A stretch of 10,406 bases of DNA, taken from an uncultured Lachnospiraceae bacterium. GTDB taxonomy: Bacteria > Bacillota > Clostridia > Lachnospirales > Lachnospiraceae. A model generated the notes under the pieces. That model saw nothing but the letters and a program-made list of their open reading frames with translations. It was not told the origin of the DNA and made no database searches. This document shows, in pieces, positions 1-5,972 of the stretch (within the stretch, counting starts at the first letter, position 1; every line of letters starts with the position of its first letter). Where the stretch lies: positions 20,393 to 30,798 of the forward strand of contig CAJUSQ010000020.1 in the NCBI GenBank assembly GCA_910588885.1, given 5' to 3'. Both the position numbers and the translations under genes were made by a program.

Positions 1-377
1 GACCAGGAACGGCAGAAAGGCGCTGGAACTGAAGAACTCCGGGCAGAATGAGACATCCCATATTTCCAGGGCTCCCGCACCCAGCTAAAACGCTTATGGG
101 AACCCGGCGCCCAGAGATAATAGCATTTCTCCATATTGGCCCAGAACCAATCCATCATTTCGGCATTGACTCCCGGCAGGAAATGCTGCTTCTGAGAAGG
201 CAGTTCAAAACCCATTTCTGCAAATTTCGGGCTCAATTCCAGCTCCGGCAGCAGCGGTTGGGGTTTCTGCGGCTTTTCATAAGGGACAAAACCGATTTTC
301 GTATTATCCTGAAAGGGCTGATAGGTTTGTCCGCCATTTGGTATGTAATTCATTATTGTTTCTGTAATTTTTTCCAT
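1..377 (-). CDS. DAPG/phloretin hydrolase-like protein, N-terminal part (runs off the window)
   Basis: Seen: an open frame of 125 codons begins at the ATG at 377, preceded by an AGGAGAG ribosome binding site 5 nt upstream, and stays open to base 1, so the 3' part is missing. Residues 74-99 carry the Trp/Tyr-rich stretch MMDWFW...YYLWAPGSHKRFSW, with a conserved-looking His at 94. Known: this pattern recalls the DAPG hydrolase (PhlG) family, zinc enzymes that cleave a C-C bond between an acyl group and a phloroglucinol ring. The family includes phloretin hydrolase of flavonoid-degrading gut Clostridia. Inferred: it hydrolyses an acylated aromatic compound in the cytoplasm; no signal peptide is seen. 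His94 would match the first zinc ligand, but the other expected ligands lie beyond the edge. It has its own promoter and follows the lysR gene on the same strand after a terminator. The family call comes from pattern recall only; the substrate is not predictable. Confidence 0.62.
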   Translation of the reverse strand, partial: MEKITETIMNYIPNGGQTYQPFQDNTKIGFVPYEKPQKPQPLLPELELSPKFAEMGFELPSQKQHFLPGVNAEMMDWFWANMEKCYYLWAPGSHKRFSWVREPWKYGMSHSARSSSVPAPFCRSW

Positions 378-403
378 GATTCTCTCCTTTGCCATATAGT
401 TGT

Positions 404-432
404 ATTATAGCAAATGGGGACTGCAATGTAAA
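404..432 (-). promoter_or_regulatory. Sigma-A promoter of the DAPG/phloretin hydrolase-like gene
   Basis: On the minus strand, TTTACA (432-427) and a perfect TATAAT (409-404) are separated by exactly 17 bp. Transcription would start near 397, leaving a leader of about 20 nt with the AGGAGAG site before the ATG at 377. It lies just downstream of the lysR terminator, so this gene has its own transcript. LysR could still control it, but no clear operator is visible here. Confidence 0.8.
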
Positions 433-439
433 CCAAATA

Positions 440-474
440 AAACGGTTCCTGTCCGAAAAAAACAAGAACCGTTT
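440..474 (-). terminator. Intrinsic terminator after the lysR gene
   Basis: A 13-bp stem is formed by 440-452 and 462-474 with a single imperfect pair and a 9-nt loop (453-461). On the minus strand it is followed by TTTTATTT, which suits rho-independent termination. It closes the symporter-small proteins-lysR unit 20 nt past the lysR stop codon and insulates the promoter at 404-432. Confidence 0.8.
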
Positions 475-493
475 CGCGATACGCTAATATACA

Positions 494-1432
494 CTATACA
501 TCCAATCCCGCTCCATGGATATCTTCATTTTCCAAATGCAGGATTTCATTCATTTTTTTCAGGAAAACAGAAATCAGGGGATTATAATTGTTCTGATTCC
601 AGGCCACCACCAGAGAGGGGTCCCAGTTGCTTTCGATTTCATAAAATTTTACATCCGGATTCAGCTTCAGGCTGGTGCGGCTGTCCAAAATCGAAACGCC
701 CATCCCCACTTCAATCCAAAGGATCTGCTCTGCCAGCGTCTTTGCATAATGAACCTGGGGCACAAAGCCATGACGGCGGCACATTTCCAAAATCAGCGGA
801 GCCGACTCCGGATTGTCCTCTTCCGAAATCATAACAAAGGTCTCACGCCGCACATCGTCCAAAGTCACGCATTCTTTTTGGGCCAGAGGATGGTATTTAC
901 TCATAACAATATGATCCTTCGAACGGGAAACATACTGATAAATAATGCTTTCCTTTCGTTTGATCTCAAACTGCAGGGTAAAGATCATGTCCAAACGGCC
1001 GGCATACAGCTCCGATACCAAAAAATCAAAGGAACCTCCCTGGAACCACAAATCCACATTCGGGTGGTGCTCCAAAAAATAGCGGTAAATCAGGGGCATA
1101 AAATCTGCCACATTGGTCTGATCTAAAATTCCGATTTTCAGGGAACCGTCCAGGCCCTTTTGGATCTTCTCCGCCTTTTTTACCAGTTCGATATAATTGC
1201 GGTACATATCCGACATTCCGATATAGAGGGAACTTCCGGCCGGGGTAAGACGAATTCCGTTGGTGGTCCGGACAAAGAGCTGAATATTCAGCTCTTCTTC
1301 CATATTCCGGATGTGTCTGCTTAAGGCCGGCTGTGATATGAACAGTTGTTCGGCTGCTTTTGTAAAACTTAAACACTTTGCCACCGTAACAAAATACTTA
1401 ATCTGTGCCATTGTCATTCTCGATTCCCCCAT
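494..1432 (-). CDS. LysR-family transcriptional regulator
   Basis: Seen: 312 aa with an N-terminal winged helix-turn-helix (about residues 8-66) showing the typical LysR pattern FTKAAEQLFISQPALSRHI, ending in RLTPAG. A substrate-binding-like domain follows (about 95-300). Known: LysR proteins are tetrameric DNA-binding regulators that respond to a small co-inducer and often control a neighbouring or divergent pathway as well as themselves. Inferred: it probably senses the substrate or product of this locus and acts on the 3231-3549 divergent region. It lies 70 nt downstream of a 33-aa membrane protein gene on the same strand with no clear promoter between, so co-transcription with the symporter is likely. 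The start is uncertain. The first ATG (1432) has a poor ribosome site, while the ATG at 1417 is preceded by GGGGGA at workable spacing and gives the more usual short LysR N-terminus. Confidence 0.95.
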   Translation of the reverse strand: MGESRMTMAQIKYFVTVAKCLSFTKAAEQLFISQPALSRHIRNMEEELNIQLFVRTTNGIRLTPAGSSLYIGMSDMYRNYIELVKKAEKIQKGLDGSLKIGILDQTNVADFMPLIYRYFLEHHPNVDLWFQGGSFDFLVSELYAGRLDMIFTLQFEIKRKESIIYQYVSRSKDHIVMSKYHPLAQKECVTLDDVRRETFVMISEEDNPESAPLILEMCRRHGFVPQVHYAKTLAEQILWIEVGMGVSILDSRTSLKLNPDVKFYEIESNWDPSLVVAWNQNNYNPLISVFLKKMNEILHLENEDIHGAGLDV

Positions 1433-1502
1433 ATCATCAGCATCTCTTCACACCTTTCCCAAAGCCCCCGGCCTTTCTTACTTGCTGGTTTCGCCCGCGT
1501 CC

Positions 1503-1604
1503 CTATTTATCCTTTTTTCCCATATGGTCCCAAATCGCAGACAACACCATGAAAAATACCATCGCCGCCACAAAACAGGCCATCCAAATCTGGGTCATTG
1601 TCAT
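1503..1604 (-). CDS. Small single-pass membrane protein (33 aa)
   Basis: Seen: ATG at 1604, stop TAG at 1505-1503, and a strong AAGGAGG ribosome binding site 8 nt upstream. The protein begins MTMTQIW, continues with one hydrophobic helix (about residues 6-25: WMACFVAAMVFFMVLSAIW) and ends in a charged tail (DHMGKKDK). The positive C-terminus suggests a cytoplasmic tail. It is the second of two tiny genes between the symporter and lysR, 32 nt after the first, and appears to be part of the same transcript. Known: some sodium-coupled transporters need very small membrane subunits, for example MetS with MetP. Inferred: it may be an accessory subunit of the symporter. I recognise no family. The ribosome site and placement make translation very likely; the function is a guess. 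Confidence 0.75.
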   Translation of the reverse strand: MTMTQIWMACFVAAMVFFMVLSAIWDHMGKKDK

Positions 1605-1636
1605 TGTATCTTCCTCCTTATTTTTCGATATTTTCT

Positions 1637-1768
1637 CTATTTCTCTTTCAAAGAAATCATTTCGTCACTGTCGCCGAACTTATTAAACTTTCCGATTCCA
1701 TATCCCACTCCAGTAATGGCAAACACAATCAGGATCGTATATATAATGGTTGTTACGCACATATGCAT
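1637..1768 (-). CDS. Small single-pass membrane protein (43 aa) following the symporter
   Basis: Seen: ATG at 1768 and stop TAG at 1639-1637. The ribosome site AAGGAGG overlaps the symporter stop codon (TAAGGAGG), with only 13 nt between the two genes, so translation is probably coupled. A second in-frame ATG lies at 1762. One hydrophobic segment (about residues 4-24, containing TTIIYTILIVFAITGVGYGI) is followed by a polar, charged tail (KFNKFGDSDE...KEK). Inferred: a small membrane subunit or stabiliser of the sodium:solute symporter, by position and analogy with small subunits of other sodium-coupled transporters. It is unlike the next 33-aa protein in sequence, so the locus encodes two different mini-proteins rather than a duplication. 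The family is not recognised. Confidence 0.8.
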   Translation of the reverse strand: MHMCVTTIIYTILIVFAITGVGYGIGKFNKFGDSDEMISLKEK

Positions 1769-1781
1769 AAATCATTCCTCC

Positions 1782-3230
1782 TTACGCTTTCTTTCCTACA
1801 AACAGGCCCTTCTTTCCGGGCAGCATCGCCGTTGTAATCACTCCTACTACAACTGCGCAAATCAAGGAAACATAATTCACATTAAAATTCACCCAGCCCA
1901 GATAATTCTGAAGTCCGAAGGTAGACCAGGCGCAGACTGCGATCCAGGAAACCAGGAAGGTAATCACTGCGGCGGTTTCGCTTCGTTTCCACCAGATTCC
2001 GATCAAAGCCATTACAAATACCGGAACACCGAAGGAGAAAATCCAGTTCACCATATCCACCGGTGCCGGCTGGAAATTACAGATTAAAATAGAAAGCACA
2101 CCGATGATAATAATCAGTACCCGGGACATTCTGGTTTTTGTCTTCTCGGATGCGTTCGGTTTGTAAAGGGTATACATATCATGAGAAATACAGGTAGCGG
2201 GAGCCAGTGCCATTACCGCAAAGGAAGACAGGTCCACGCCCAAAAAGCCTGCTGCCAGCAGTGCAATTACCGGCTTCGGCAGCAAATCCATAATCATGGC
2301 CGGAGTCATCATCATGGAGCCTGCATCCCGGTATGCTACGATGGAAAAAGCTGCCAGGCCAATCAAAGCCGGAATAATACAGAAGCAGCCGTTGATGGGC
2401 GCCGCATACCAAAGGGATTTCTTCACCTCTTTGTTGCTCTTTGCCGTTGCCACCGGCTGATACCCGGTCTGTGCCATCCCATGGAACAGGGAAGCGCCCA
2501 GAGCATTGGGGATCGCAAACCCGATAATCAGAGCAGAATTTCCGAAAATGCTGGTATACCACGCCGTATCCGGATTGGACTGTACCGTTGCTTCTACGGC
2601 ATCCCATCCTCCCGGCAGTTCAAAGCAGAGACAGATAAATACCACAATCAGGGCTACATACATCACAATTGCATTAATCAAATTCAGCCAGGCAATTTCT
2701 TTCATACCTGCCAGCAATACATACAGCATTGCCAGAATCCCGCCGATTACGGCACAAATGGTATACTCCCAGCCCGTCAGGAAGGACAGGGTAATGGCAA
2801 TGGTTTCCACTTCCAGACAAGTCATGGCAATTCCCAAAGCCGCGTTCACGCTGGAAATCATAATTCCGGATCTTTTTCCGAAAATATGCCCCAAAAATTC
2901 TCCTACCGTCTTCGCTCCGGTCCTGCGAATCCAGGGCCCGGTGATCTGGGTAATTACTACCATCATTACCGCGCAGGCAATTCCGAACCAGACGGCAATT
3001 ACACCCATGGAAGCCGCGTTCTGGCAGGTCCCCCAGTTATGGGCAGAGCCAAGCAGGGTAAGAGCCAGGGTAATTCCTACCAAGGAAGCCGGAAGCCCGC
3101 CTCCGGCAAACGCAAAGCCGCCTTCCTCATGGCCGCCTTTTTTCTTATTCTGATAGGCCACAAAAGCGCCGATTCCTACAATCGACACAACTTCATATAT
3201 TAATACTATCACTAAAACCGCAATATTCAT
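1782..3230 (-). CDS. Sodium:solute symporter family (SSS) transporter
   Basis: Seen: 482 aa, strongly hydrophobic, with about 13 membrane segments beginning with a helix at residues 3-26. The loop with GSAHNWGTCQNAASMG (61-76) and the later helix with DLSSFAVMALAPATCISHDMY (333-353) match the SSS pattern, in which paired Ser/Thr residues and a Ser-His-Asp..Tyr stretch line the sodium site. Length is normal for the family. The start ATG at 3230 follows AAAGGTG at about 10 nt. Known: SSS proteins couple substrate uptake to Na+ entry; substrates range from pantothenate and proline to carboxylates and sugars. Inferred: it imports the compound metabolised by this locus, because it is first in an operon with lysR, divergent from two URO-D-type genes and near a phloroglucinol-type hydrolase. 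The substrate cannot be read from sequence. Two mini membrane-protein genes follow immediately. Confidence 0.93.
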   Translation of the reverse strand: MNIAVLVIVLIYEVVSIVGIGAFVAYQNKKKGGHEEGGFAFAGGGLPASLVGITLALTLLGSAHNWGTCQNAASMGVIAVWFGIACAVMMVVITQITGPWIRRTGAKTVGEFLGHIFGKRSGIMISSVNAALGIAMTCLEVETIAITLSFLTGWEYTICAVIGGILAMLYVLLAGMKEIAWLNLINAIVMYVALIVVFICLCFELPGGWDAVEATVQSNPDTAWYTSIFGNSALIIGFAIPNALGASLFHGMAQTGYQPVATAKSNKEVKKSLWYAAPINGCFCIIPALIGLAAFSIVAYRDAGSMMMTPAMIMDLLPKPVIALLAAGFLGVDLSSFAVMALAPATCISHDMYTLYKPNASEKTKTRMSRVLIIIIGVLSILICNFQPAPVDMVNWIFSFGVPVFVMALIGIWWKRSETAAVITFLVSWIAVCAWSTFGLQNYLGWVNFNVNYVSLICAVVVGVITTAMLPGKKGLFVGKKA

Positions 3231-3279
3231 ATGTATTTTTCACCTTTCCCAAAAATTTCCTAAAAAGCATTCGATTTTC

Positions 3280-3323
3280 TATAAAATTTTCATAAACTTT
3301 CCATAAATTTATCATAAACGAAT
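3280..3323. repeat. Four tandem 11-bp repeats in the symporter leader
   Basis: Four consecutive 11-bp units begin at 3280, 3291, 3302 and 3313. Each follows roughly YATAAAnTTTn, and CATAAA is exact in the last three. The spacing is one helical turn, so the units share one DNA face. They overlap the -10 box of the probable symporter promoter and its first transcribed bases. TTTTCATAA also occurs on the other side of the divergent region (3486-3494, 3496-3504). This could be a regulator array or AT-rich coincidence. Confidence 0.45.
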
Positions 3324-3339
3324 CCCATGGTATTTACAA
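3311..3339 (-). promoter_or_regulatory. Probable promoter of the symporter-lysR operon
   Basis: On the minus strand, TTGTAA (3339-3334) and TATGAT (3316-3311) are separated by 17 bp, giving a start near 3304 and a leader of about 74 nt before the ATG at 3230. The boxes are reasonable but not perfect, and the region is AT-rich, so other starts are possible. The -10 box sits inside the 11-bp repeat array. Confidence 0.5.
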
Positions 3340-3363
3340 ATAACAAAATTGAATACCGGCAGA

Positions 3364-3429
3364 CAAAATCTGTATATGCTTTCCTCCTCTTTCCCTATAA
3401 TAATTTTGAATAGACGCATACAGGTTTTG
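3364..3429. promoter_or_regulatory. Spaced dyad, candidate operator of the divergent region
   Basis: Left arm CAAAATCTGTATATGC (3364-3379) and right arm GCATACAGGTTTTG (3416-3429) are inverted copies sharing CAAAAyCTGTAT and GC, allowing a 2-nt gap. Arm centres are about 51 bp apart, near five helical turns, and the dyad sits close to the midpoint of the intergenic region. The right arm lies just upstream of the -35 position of the URO-D promoter, where a LysR activator could contact polymerase. That this locus's LysR binds it is inferred. Confidence 0.45.
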
Positions 3430-3432
3430 AAT

Positions 3433-3461
3433 TTGCTCTGGCTCCTTTGGATTGCTATAAT
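3433..3461 (+). promoter_or_regulatory. Extended -10 promoter of the URO-D-type operon
   Basis: A perfect TATAAT (3456-3461) is preceded by TG one base upstream (TGCTATAAT), an extended -10. The -35 position at 17-bp spacing is only TTGCTC, which fits a promoter needing an activator. Transcription would begin near 3468, giving a leader of about 80 nt to the ATG at 3550. That leader contains the TTTTCATAA repeats. A second TATAAT at 3396-3401 lacks a good -35 partner. Confidence 0.65.
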
Positions 3462-3549
3462 AAAAACACCGATAAAAGCGGTAGATTTTCATAATTTTTC
3501 ATAACATTTCAACAAAAAAAGGACTTATTTTGTTAAGGAGGCTACTATT

Positions 3550-4533
3550 ATGAAAGAAATGACACCGAAGGAACGTGTAATGGCGTTTTTCCAGCACAAA
3601 CCCACCGATGAGCTCCCCACCGATGACGGGATTTTCGTATTATTCAACCCGGAAGCATATCGGGAGCGTCCGCCTCATGAAACCGGCGGTACGGACTGGT
3701 TCGGCGTAACCTGGAAATACGAAGCAAGCGTAGACGCAATTGCCCCGGATCATTCTCAGGATCCCATCCTTGAGGATATCTGCGACTGGCGGGATGTGGT
3801 AAAATTCCCGGATCTGGATGCCTGGGACTGGAGCAGGGTAGAAGAAATCGACCATATCAGCGAAATCGACCGTGAAAACAAGGTGTTCGAAATGATGTTC
3901 GTAAACGGCCCCTTCGAACGTCTGCATATGCTGATGGGATTTGAAAATGCCCTGTGCGCACTTATTACGGACCCGGAAGAAGTGGAAGCATTTTTTGATG
4001 CCTTTATGGAATGGAAGATCCGCCTGATGGAAAAGGTCATCGAAATCTATAAGCCCGACGTACTGATGTTCCATGACGACTGGGGTACCCAGAATAATAT
4101 GTTCTTCTCCCCGGATATCTGGCGTTCTTTGATTAAGCCTCAAATTAAGAAAGCCGTAGACCGCTGTCATGAGCTAGGCGTATTGTTCGATATGCATTCC
4201 TGCGGCAAAATCGAAGCCGTTGTTCCTGATTTCGTAGAATTAGGCATTGACGCATGGCAGGGCATGGAAATCAACGACATTCCGAAGCTGAAAGCCATCA
4301 CCGGTGACAAGCTGGCTTACCAGACCACCCCGGATTACCAGAAATACCAAGCGGAAGAATTATGCGGAGAGCTGGACGAGGAAAGCCTTCGGGCCCGGGT
4401 ACGGGAGACCTTCTATGCTGCGGCAAAGGGCTACTGCTATCGTCCCATGTTCCTTCCGTTCGGCGGACGTTCCAAAGATATCATGATTGATGAGATCTTA
4501 ACATGCGGAAAGACCGTTTATAAAGACTGCTAA
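3550..4533 (+). CDS. URO-D superfamily protein, MtaA/CmuA-like methyltransferase type
   Basis: Seen: 327 aa starting MKEMTPKERVMAFFQHKP, a typical opening for this superfamily. The start is fixed by AAGGAGG 9 nt upstream. His216-Ser-Cys218-Gly (in FDMHSCGK) matches the His-x-Cys zinc motif of methylcobalamin:CoM-type methyltransferases; Cys296 (GYCYRP) or Cys319 (ILTCGK) could be a third ligand. Asp-rich FHDDWG (174-179) is also typical. Known: MtaA-type members move methyl groups between a corrinoid protein and a thiol, and some aryl-methyl-ether demethylases belong to the same superfamily. True HemE decarboxylases lack this His-x-Cys motif. Inferred: a cytoplasmic methyltransferase rather than heme synthesis. 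It is first gene of a two-gene operon with another superfamily member. No corrinoid protein or corrinoid activator is in view, so the partner must be elsewhere or the chemistry differs. Confidence 0.88.
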   Translation: MKEMTPKERVMAFFQHKPTDELPTDDGIFVLFNPEAYRERPPHETGGTDWFGVTWKYEASVDAIAPDHSQDPILEDICDWRDVVKFPDLDAWDWSRVEEIDHISEIDRENKVFEMMFVNGPFERLHMLMGFENALCALITDPEEVEAFFDAFMEWKIRLMEKVIEIYKPDVLMFHDDWGTQNNMFFSPDIWRSLIKPQIKKAVDRCHELGVLFDMHSCGKIEAVVPDFVELGIDAWQGMEINDIPKLKAITGDKLAYQTTPDYQKYQAEELCGELDEESLRARVRETFYAAAKGYCYRPMFLPFGGRSKDIMIDEILTCGKTVYKDC

Positions 4534-4551
4534 TGACCAGGAGGAAACAGT

Positions 4552-5808
4552 ATGAGTGATACACCAACCTTACATCCGGATTTTGAACGACGTTGGAAAC
4601 TCCTGCAGGATTCTGTTGCCTGCAAACGGGTGGATCACGTTATGGCAGCCCCTTTCTATACATATCTGCCGATCACCTTATATGGAGAAACTACCATTAA
4701 AGACACCATCGCAGACTGGCGGAATGCGATTCCCTCCTATATCCGCTATCATGAGGAATACCAGCCGGATCTGGCCTATGGCCCGGAAGCCATTTTCCCG
4801 GGAGCCGCTCTGGAAGCTTTGGACTGCCAGTTTGTCCAATGGCCTGGCCGTCATTTTGACGACCCCAACCGCGGCTTCCAGGTACCGGATCAGACTTACA
4901 TGAGCCCGGACGAATATCTGGAATATGCGGAAGATCCTACCGGATTTTTAATGAAAAAAATCCTGCCCCGCCATTTCAGGAATTTAAAGGGATTGGAAAT
5001 GCTGGATTTTTCCATGGCTATCTGGCACGGCGCTTTATATGCCACCCTTCCGGCCGCCGATCCTTCTGTAAAAAAAGCGTTTGACGCCATCATCGACTGT
5101 GGCAATCGCTTCGGCCCCATTGTGGCTGCCGACGGCATGTTCTATCAGACCATGGCCGAAAAAGGCTTTCCCTGCGGCGTAGACCTTGTCACCTCCGCAC
5201 CCTTTGATATTTTCAACGACACGCTCCGTGGTTTCTTAAACGTTTCCACTGACATGTATGATTGTCCGGACGAACTTTTAGCGGCCGTAAATGCCGCTTC
5301 CAAAATCCAGGCTCGTTACCTTAAAAACACCATCCAGTCCAGGCCCATCAACGTAATCGGCTTCATGCTTCATAACGGCTTCGACATGTTTATGAGCCGG
5401 GAGCAATTTGAAACCTTCTATTGGCCGGGCTTAAAAGCCTGCATTGATGTCTGCCTGGAATCCAATGCTATTCCCTGGATTTATGTGGAGGACAGCTTCG
5501 TATCCAAGCTGGATATTATTGAACGGGATGTTCCGGCACACAGCTGTATCGTGACCTTTACCGGGACCAATCCCGGCCCCCAGATTAAGGAACGTTTTTC
5601 CGGAAAATTCTGTTTCAAAGGCGGTGTGGAAGGCACCCTGCTGCAGTTCGGCTCCAAGGACGATGTCATTCAGGCCGTAAAAAATGCCATTGACATTTAC
5701 GCCCCGGGCGGCGGTTTCATCTTGGACTGCGATGTAACCGTAGATGTTGCAAAGCCCGAGAACCTTCATGCGTTCTTTGATACGGCCAGAAATTATATGA
5801 AATATTAA
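4552..5808 (+). CDS. URO-D superfamily protein, long variant without His-x-Cys
   Basis: Seen: 418 aa; ATG preceded by CAGGAGGAAACAGT, only 18 nt after the previous gene. The C-terminal half shows the superfamily pattern: FKGGVEGTLLQFGSKDDV, then PGGGFILDCDVTVDVAKPENL near the end. At the place where its partner has MHSCG, this protein has Tyr311-Val-Glu-Asp314 (WIYVEDSF), so the zinc motif is absent. The His330-Ser-Cys332 further on sits in a different strand and is probably unrelated. It is about 90 aa longer than its neighbour, mostly in the N-terminal half. Known: long URO-D-like proteins of this type occur in anaerobes near methyltransferase and transport genes; most have no assigned reaction. 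Inferred: it works with the first protein, perhaps as a substrate-specific partner or a decarboxylase-like enzyme. Function is open. Confidence 0.85.
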   Translation: MSDTPTLHPDFERRWKLLQDSVACKRVDHVMAAPFYTYLPITLYGETTIKDTIADWRNAIPSYIRYHEEYQPDLAYGPEAIFPGAALEALDCQFVQWPGRHFDDPNRGFQVPDQTYMSPDEYLEYAEDPTGFLMKKILPRHFRNLKGLEMLDFSMAIWHGALYATLPAADPSVKKAFDAIIDCGNRFGPIVAADGMFYQTMAEKGFPCGVDLVTSAPFDIFNDTLRGFLNVSTDMYDCPDELLAAVNAASKIQARYLKNTIQSRPINVIGFMLHNGFDMFMSREQFETFYWPGLKACIDVCLESNAIPWIYVEDSFVSKLDIIERDVPAHSCIVTFTGTNPGPQIKERFSGKFCFKGGVEGTLLQFGSKDDVIQAVKNAIDIYAPGGGFILDCDVTVDVAKPENLHAFFDTARNYMKY

Positions 5809-5821
5809 TGTAATGCATATG

Positions 5822-5868
5822 AAAACAGGCTTTTCCCGGTAAATTACCGTGAAAAGCCTGTTTTTTTT
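5822..5868 (+). terminator. Strong intrinsic terminator, usable in both directions
   Basis: A 14-bp outer stem (5822-5835 with 5851-5864) continues, after one mismatch, into a 4-bp inner stem with an AAATT loop. On the plus strand it ends in a run of eight T (5861-5868). On the minus strand the stem ends in TTTT, so it may also stop pdaA transcripts. It lies 13 nt after the second URO-D-type gene, between convergent units. Confidence 0.92.
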
Positions 5869-5880
5869 CTTCTACTCGTG

Positions 5881-5972
5881 CTGTTCCCGATGGAACAGCG
5901 TGGTTCCGTTATGCCCCTTCACTTTATTCGTGCAACGCTGTTTGCGGTATGTAAGCGGCGTGGTTCCGTTAT
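5881..5972. repeat. Pair of 15-bp direct repeats 60 bp apart, with a small hairpin
   Basis: GCGTGGTTCCGTTAT occurs at 5898-5912 and exactly again at 5958-5972. The second copy overlaps the stop codon of pdaA (TAA, 5971-5969). Next to the first copy, CTGTTCC (5881-5887) and GGAACAG (5892-5898) form a 7-bp stem with a CGAT loop. No gene lies between the copies. It could be a small interspersed repeat or a decayed duplication. Confidence 0.6.

Noticed and set aside
2181..3203. 340-codon plus-strand frame antisense to the symporter
   Set aside because: Low-complexity composition rich in His, Gln, Asn and Gly, no ribosome site, and full overlap with a clear SSS transporter on the other strand.
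3396..3401. Second TATAAT in the divergent region as a main promoter
   Set aside because: No plausible -35 or extended -10 accompanies it; the TATAAT at 3456-3461 with TG is better placed. A minor role remains possible.
3550..4533. Annotation as uroporphyrinogen decarboxylase HemE
   Set aside because: The His-x-Cys-Gly motif and the operon with a second superfamily member, a symporter and LysR fit MtaA-like methyltransferases. No other heme genes are nearby.
5481..5669. Short minus-strand frames inside the second URO-D-type gene
   Set aside because: They lie antisense within a strongly supported gene and have no translation signals.
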